Of a stretch of 25,506 bases of DNA, positions 21,691 to 25,506 are shown in pieces. How positions within the stretch are numbered: the stretch's first letter is position 1; the number at the start of each line of letters is the position of its first letter. The stretch covers positions 1-25,506 of the forward strand of contig CALBGU010000213.1 of assembly GCA_937893155.1 (NCBI GenBank). The letters are read 5' to 3'. Position numbers and translations under genes: made by a program. Under the pieces are notes generated by a model. The model did not search any database, had not been told where the DNA came from, and was given only the letters and a program-made list of their open reading frames with translations. Source of the DNA: an uncultured Treponema sp. GTDB lineage: Bacteria; Spirochaetota; Spirochaetia; Treponematales; Treponemataceae.

Positions 21691-22353
21691 TCAATACAAG
21701 AAATTATTGTAATTGTTTGCCGAGGACGGTGCGTCGTAAATAAAACGTTGTTCTGCCATTCCCGTATTCAAATTGTAATCGTAAAAATCGAATGTAAACG
21801 TCTGCCCCTGCGGTGTTGTGGCTTCCACACGCCGAATCAACTTTGAATCGGGCAAAATTGAAAGCCTGATTTGACGGAACGATTCCGTGCTGTTTTTGCG
21901 ACTCAAAACAAGGCGCACAACCTTTTCTTCAGAACCATCTTCGAGCGGCACCGCAGACGGGCTAGACTCATACGCCATATAGTAATAGCGACTCATAAGC
22001 GAAAGCCCCTGCGGAGTCGCAAGAGCAGCCCCGTTTGCATCGCTTTCAACGTGCTGCTGAAGCACTGCCGATGCACCGGGAAGATAAATTGTGAGGTCAT
22101 CGCCGTTAAACACGATAACCTGATTGGCAGGCGATGAAAAATCGATTCGGAGCAAATTAGGGCGCTTGAACGAAACCTTGCCGTTCATCGTTTGCTTGCC
22201 GACCGTGATTTCGGTGTTTACTTCAAAATCCGAAATTCTGCCGTAATTTTCAGAAACGCTCTTAAAAAACTCCGCCACCGTCAAAATCGATGACTGCGCA
22301 AAAAGTGCCGCCGAGAAAAATGCCGTGCACAAAAACAAAAACGCCTTTTTCAT
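21691..22353 (-). CDS. LolA-like outer-membrane lipoprotein carrier
   Basis: It is a periplasmic carrier expected to bind the acyl chains of lipoproteins on the way to the outer membrane. The 220 residues have a signal peptide ending FFSAALFA before QSS. The mature part shows the LolA pattern: AEFFKSVSENYGRISDFEVN, GKVSFKRPNLLRIDFSSP, and VIVFNGDDLTIYLP (the usual D-G-x-x-x-Y strand). SD GGAGG lies 7 nt before the ATG, inside ftsH, and the start overlaps the ftsH stop in ATGA, so translation is coupled. The abundance of lipoproteins in this window fits the need for such a carrier. A LolB role is less likely because there is no lipobox. Confidence 0.85.
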   Translation of the reverse strand: MKKAFLFLCTAFFSAALFAQSSILTVAEFFKSVSENYGRISDFEVNTEITVGKQTMNGKVSFKRPNLLRIDFSSPANQVIVFNGDDLTIYLPGASAVLQQHVESDANGAALATPQGLSLMSRYYYMAYESSPSAVPLEDGSEEKVVRLVLSRKNSTESFRQIRLSILPDSKLIRRVEATTPQGQTFTFDFYDYNLNTGMAEQRFIYDAPSSANNYNNFLY

Positions 22354-24404
22354 TCCGCCGCCTCCGTGCCCTGAGCCTCGCTTGAGCCTGCGCTGTCGGC
22401 ATTACCGCCGCCCGTTACCGCCGCAATTTGCAGCTCCGCAGCGTGATTGTGCGCCTTGATAATTTCGTTGAATTCCTTGCCGTCCACGGTTTCTTTGTCC
22501 AAAAGCAGTTTTGCAACATATTCCAGCAAATCGCGTTTTGACGACAATAAACCCAAAACATAATTGTAGCGCTCTTCCATAATGCGCGCAATTTCGGTAT
22601 CAATGTATTTTTGCGTATCTTCGCTGTATTCGCGCACCAGCGATGGCTCTCCAGAATCGTAGCCTTTGCCGTGCTTGCCGAGCGTCATATTGCGGAATTT
22701 TTCGCTCATACCGTAATCGCTAATCATCGAGCGGATAATATCGGTTGCACGCTGAATATCGTTTGACGCACCCGTGCTGATTTCGCTGAACACAATTTGC
22801 TCGCTCGCGCGTCCGCCCAAAAGCACATCAACTTCGCCCAAAAGCTGCTTTTCGGTCTTAAGATATGTATCTTCTTGCGGCAACTGCATCGTAAAGCCCC
22901 CCACGCCCATTCCGCGCGGGATAATCGTGATTTTGTGCACAGGGTCGCTATCTTCCGTAAACGCCGCCACAAGCGCGTGTCCCGTTTCGTGATACGCCGT
23001 AATTTTTCGCTCAACTTCTTTAACAACGTGCGTTTTTTTCTGCAAACCGACGATAGTTTTTTCAATCGCCTCGTCAAAATCCTGCATCGAAACCAATTTT
23101 CGTCCACCGCGCACCGCCAGCAAAGCCGCCTCGTTCACGATGTTTGCCAAATCCGCGCCTGCAAATCCCGCCGTTTCGTGCGCAATCGTGTTGAAATTCA
23201 CGCCAGAATCGAGCTTTACGTTCTTTGCGTGGATTTTCAAAATCGCCTCGCGCCCCGTAACATCAGGGCGGTCAACCACAACTTGACGGTCAAAACGTCC
23301 CGGTCGAAGCAACGCGGGGTCAAGAATATCCGGGCGGTTCGTTGCGGCAAGAATAATCAAACCTTTTTCGTTGTCAAAACCGTCCATTTCCACAAGCAGC
23401 TGGTTCAGCGTCTGTTCGCGCTCATCGTTGCCGCCGAGGTTGTTCACGCGGCTTTTTCCGATGGCATCAAGTTCATCGATAAAGATAATGCACGGGGTTT
23501 TTTCGTGCGCCTGCTTAAACAAATCGCGTACACGGCTTGCACCCACACCCACGAACATTTCCACGAAATCCGAGCCAGAAATGCGGAAGAACGGAACGCC
23601 CGCCTCGCCCGCAACAGCGCGCGCCAAAAGCGTCTTACCCGTTCCCGGCGGTCCCACAAGGAGCACACCCTTTGGAATGCGTCCGCCAATTTCGGTGTAT
23701 TTCTGCGGCGATTTCAAAAAATCCACCACTTCCATCAATTCTTCTTTCGCTTCGTCCACGCCGGCAACATCGGAAAATCGGGTTTTCACTTTGCCTTCGT
23801 CCACAGCTTTGGCGCGGTTTGAGCCAGCCCCAAAAATCGAGCCCATACCGCCCAATCCGCCTCCGATTTTGCGGAAAATAAAATAATACATCAAGAAAAT
23901 AAAACCGAACGGCAAAATAAGATTGATGAGAAGCTGAATCAGATAATTATTTTGTTTTGATGCAAAACGGAACGTAACTTCTTTTTCGGCAAGCAAATCC
24001 ATAAAACTGGTCAAAATCACGTTTCCCGAACTCGTGCGGTACACGGTGCGATTTGACTGCGCTGTTCCCTGCAAAAGCTCGCGCCAAGACGGGTCTTTTC
24101 GCACAATCGTGGCAAGTTTTGGACCGTAGCCGATATAATAATTCTCGCCCAATTCCACTTCAACGATGTCGCCTGTCTCAATTTTGTTTGTAAATTCCGA
24201 AAAATCAATGAGATTTTCAGGCTTTTGCTCCAAAAAAATATTGAGGATAGCAACAACACCGAGCACAATTAAAATTAGTCCCCAAAACGGCAAACGCGGT
24301 CGCATTTTCCCGTTTTTATCTCCATTGCCGCCCTCTTCAGGCTCTGTCGAAAGTTTGAAAAAGTTATACGGGTCGCGGTCGTCTGGATTTTCATTATTAT
24401 TCAT
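22350..24404 (-). CDS. ftsH: ATP-dependent zinc metalloprotease FtsH
   Basis: It is a membrane-bound AAA+ protease that extracts and degrades membrane and regulatory proteins. From the ATG at 24404 it has 684 residues. Two transmembrane helices lie at about 39-58 and 154-177 with a periplasmic domain between. AAA motifs are GPPGTGKT (251-258), pore loop FVEMFVG (280-286), IFIDELDAIG (307-316) and the SRH with ATNRPDILDPALLRPGRFDR (354-373). The zinc site is HETGH (472-476). The C-terminal tail is rich in Gly, Ala, Ser and Glu. The frame is open 46 codons further, but only 24404 has a ribosome binding site (GAGG, 8 nt). It heads the run ftsH, lolA-like, rodZ-like, rimO, pcrA. Confidence 0.97.
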   Translation of the reverse strand: MNNNENPDDRDPYNFFKLSTEPEEGGNGDKNGKMRPRLPFWGLILIVLGVVAILNIFLEQKPENLIDFSEFTNKIETGDIVEVELGENYYIGYGPKLATIVRKDPSWRELLQGTAQSNRTVYRTSSGNVILTSFMDLLAEKEVTFRFASKQNNYLIQLLINLILPFGFIFLMYYFIFRKIGGGLGGMGSIFGAGSNRAKAVDEGKVKTRFSDVAGVDEAKEELMEVVDFLKSPQKYTEIGGRIPKGVLLVGPPGTGKTLLARAVAGEAGVPFFRISGSDFVEMFVGVGASRVRDLFKQAHEKTPCIIFIDELDAIGKSRVNNLGGNDEREQTLNQLLVEMDGFDNEKGLIILAATNRPDILDPALLRPGRFDRQVVVDRPDVTGREAILKIHAKNVKLDSGVNFNTIAHETAGFAGADLANIVNEAALLAVRGGRKLVSMQDFDEAIEKTIVGLQKKTHVVKEVERKITAYHETGHALVAAFTEDSDPVHKITIIPRGMGVGGFTMQLPQEDTYLKTEKQLLGEVDVLLGGRASEQIVFSEISTGASNDIQRATDIIRSMISDYGMSEKFRNMTLGKHGKGYDSGEPSLVREYSEDTQKYIDTEIARIMEERYNYVLGLLSSKRDLLEYVAKLLLDKETVDGKEFNEIIKAHNHAAELQIAAVTGGGNADSAGSSEAQGTEAAE

Positions 24405-24440
24405 TAAAAAAACCTCATTTTCCTTATTTTTTGCAAACAG

Positions 24441-24456
24441 GTATATCTTAATATAC
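24441..24456. promoter_or_regulatory. Small palindrome upstream of ftsH
   Basis: GTATAT-CTTA-ATATAC is a perfect 6-bp inverted repeat 37 nt upstream of the ftsH start. TATATT on the minus strand could be a -10 box, but no good -35 box stands at the right distance. It is a candidate operator or promoter element. Confidence 0.35.
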
Positions 24457-24522
24457 ATTTTTTTAGTTAAATAGTCGACAGTTTTAGTGATTTTCGTCTG
24501 TAAAAATTCCGCGCACATTTCT

Positions 24523-24742
24523 CGAAAACTCGAGAAGTTCATTTTTGCTCAGAAACGGTCTTCTCAAAAAAAAGAGTTGCTTGCGCGGAGAAAAATTGAC
24601 AAACTCGAAAACTCGAGAAGCTCATTTTTCTTCAGAAACGGTCTTCTCGAAAAAAAGAGTTGCTTGCGCGGAAAAAAATTGACCAACTCGAAAACTCGAG
24701 AAGCCATTTTTTTGCAGAAACAGTCTTCTCGAAAAAAAGAGC
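24523..24742. repeat. Tandem array, 83-bp period made of 42+41-bp half units
   Basis: Full units start at 24523, 24606 and 24689 (the third incomplete and one base shorter). Each half begins with CGAAAA or a close variant, after CT or TCT, so the A-tract cores fall every 41-42 bp. Within a unit CGAGAAG and CTTCTCG can pair around an inner TTTC/GAAA hairpin. The first two units differ at only a few positions. Long open frames cross it on the plus strand, but they reflect the repeat composition rather than a gene. Confidence 0.9.
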
Positions 24743-24955
24743 AGGCAAAAAAGGTGCTTTTCGTCTTTTCTCATCTTGACCTGATAATTTTTTCCAAAAT
24801 GGCTACAAAAGATAGATTCCCGTGTCAAGCACTCAGAATGACAAAGGAAAAAACACAGCGATGCTATTGCGCAAAATCAAAAAAAATCATTGTACAAAAA
24901 AAATATGTGTGCTACGTTGTACCAAATTCATTTTGCATACTTTTGGAGGGACAGA
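24743..24955. other. Leader region of the M16 peptidase gene, with a probable dispersed repeat
   Basis: The stretch 24811-24840 (GATTCCCGTGTCAAGCACTC and following bases to AATGAC) resembles a widespread extragenic repeat whose other strand reads GTCATTCTGAGTGCTTGACA; this is recalled and not checked. GTG-TCAAG-CAC makes a tiny hairpin inside. GGAGGG (24945-24950) is the ribosome binding site of the next gene. I find no convincing promoter. Confidence 0.4.
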
Positions 24956-25506
24956 ATGGGTATGAGAAAATTGTTCACTGCCGTTTGTGCGGTATCAATT
25001 TTGTTTGTGCAGGCAGTTTTTGCAGAAAAAACGCCGATTGAAAATCTTTCTGAGTTCACGCTCGACAACGGGCTGACCGTGTTTATTGCGGAAAATCACA
25101 CCGTGCCGCTTGCGTATGTGGAAATCGCGGTGAAAGCGGGCGCTATTACGCAAACGCCCGAAAACGCGGGGCTGTTTCATCTGTATGAGCATATGATGTT
25201 CAAGGGCAATGCGCTGTATCCGAACGCGGCGGCGGTGAAGCGCGCATTGAGCGATATGGGCGTGTCGAATTGGAACGGCACGACGAGCAGCGACCATGTG
25301 AATTATTTTTTCACGATTCCGTCAGACCAGCTGGAAAAAGGCTTGGCGTTTTGGAATGCGGCGATTCGCTCTCCGTTGTTGGACGAGCGGGAGTTTGAGA
25401 ACGAAAAGAAGGTCGTTTTGGCAGAAATCGAGGGCGGAGCGGCTGACCCGTCTTCGTGGCTTTCGGATTATTATTTGACAAAGATGTTTCCCGACGAGCC
25501 ATATCG
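24956..25506 (+). CDS. M16 family zinc peptidase, exported, C-terminus outside window
   Basis: It is a pitrilysin-type metallopeptidase, probably periplasmic or on the cell surface, that would degrade peptides. The visible 183 codons include a signal peptide ending VQAVFA before EKTP (cleavage near residue 23). They also include the inverted zinc motif HLYEH (75-79) with catalytic Glu 78, and the downstream Glu in KKVVLAEIE (about 157) at the spacing expected for the third ligand. The start at 24956 has GGAGGG 5 nt upstream; a second ATG two codons later is less well spaced. Codon use is G+C-rich like that of the other core genes. Full M16 proteins of this kind usually run to 400-950 residues, so most of it is missing here. 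Confidence 0.93.
   Translation, partial: MGMRKLFTAVCAVSILFVQAVFAEKTPIENLSEFTLDNGLTVFIAENHTVPLAYVEIAVKAGAITQTPENAGLFHLYEHMMFKGNALYPNAAAVKRALSDMGVSNWNGTTSSDHVNYFFTIPSDQLEKGLAFWNAAIRSPLLDEREFENEKKVVLAEIEGGAADPSSWLSDYYLTKMFPDEPY

Noticed and set aside
22797..23822. 341-residue open frame antisense to ftsH
   Set aside because: It is a mirror of ftsH codon use, rich in Arg, His and Phe, with no family likeness. ftsH motifs on the other strand are unambiguous.
24405..24542. N-terminal extension of FtsH by 46 residues
   Set aside because: The ATG at 24404 has a properly spaced GAGG and the usual short cytoplasmic lead before the first membrane helix. The extension crosses the upstream control region.
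24487..25041. 184-residue open frame on the plus strand through the 83-bp array
   Set aside because: It is composed of the repeat, runs into the M16 gene in another frame, and has no ribosome binding site. The M16 frame has clear family motifs.

Overview
The window looks like chromosomal DNA of a treponeme-like spirochaete. The reasons are a type III glutamine synthetase, a short alanyl-tRNA synthetase lacking its C-terminal domain, two lipoproteins with loose spirochaetal lipoboxes, and the gene order alaS, PPIase-like protein, nusB. This placement is inference from gene content, not from a database match. Ordinary genes are roughly half G+C; the restriction-modification insert and several intergenic stretches are much richer in A+T.

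Layout. Positions 1-3150 (minus strand) hold nitrogen assimilation: glnA (GSIII) followed by the ammonium transporter gene amt, cut by the window edge. Each is preceded by an intrinsic terminator whose 5' arm can instead form a hairpin with the same six-base loop, AAAGGC. Positions 3183-8533 (minus) hold alaS, a SurA/PpiC-like periplasmic protein, nusB and a TPR lipoprotein, probably one transcript from a promoter directly upstream of alaS. Positions 8589-10909 hold a type II restriction-modification pair between two perfect 34-bp direct repeats; one repeat is the 3' end of the neighbouring gene. Positions 10870-12302 hold an uncharacterised helical protein gene, a tandem array of 41-bp units, a small ORF broken at an A8 tract and a REP-like inverted repeat.

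Positions 12371-13438 (plus) encode MraY, facing a lipoprotein gene across a bidirectional terminator. galM (plus) and apbE (minus) converge on an overlapping CTAG. The 400 bp between pcrA and apbE consist almost entirely of degenerate units of about 41 bp. Positions 16797-24404 (minus) form an envelope and maintenance operon: ftsH, lolA-like, rodZ-like, rimO, pcrA. A third repeat array (period 83 = 42+41 bp) lies between ftsH and a divergent M16 peptidase gene that runs off the right end.

Most worth a second look: the paired glnA and amt leaders, which resemble ANTAR-type antitermination sites; the restriction-modification unit bounded by a duplicated gene end; and three unrelated intergenic arrays that share a spacing of 41-42 bp.
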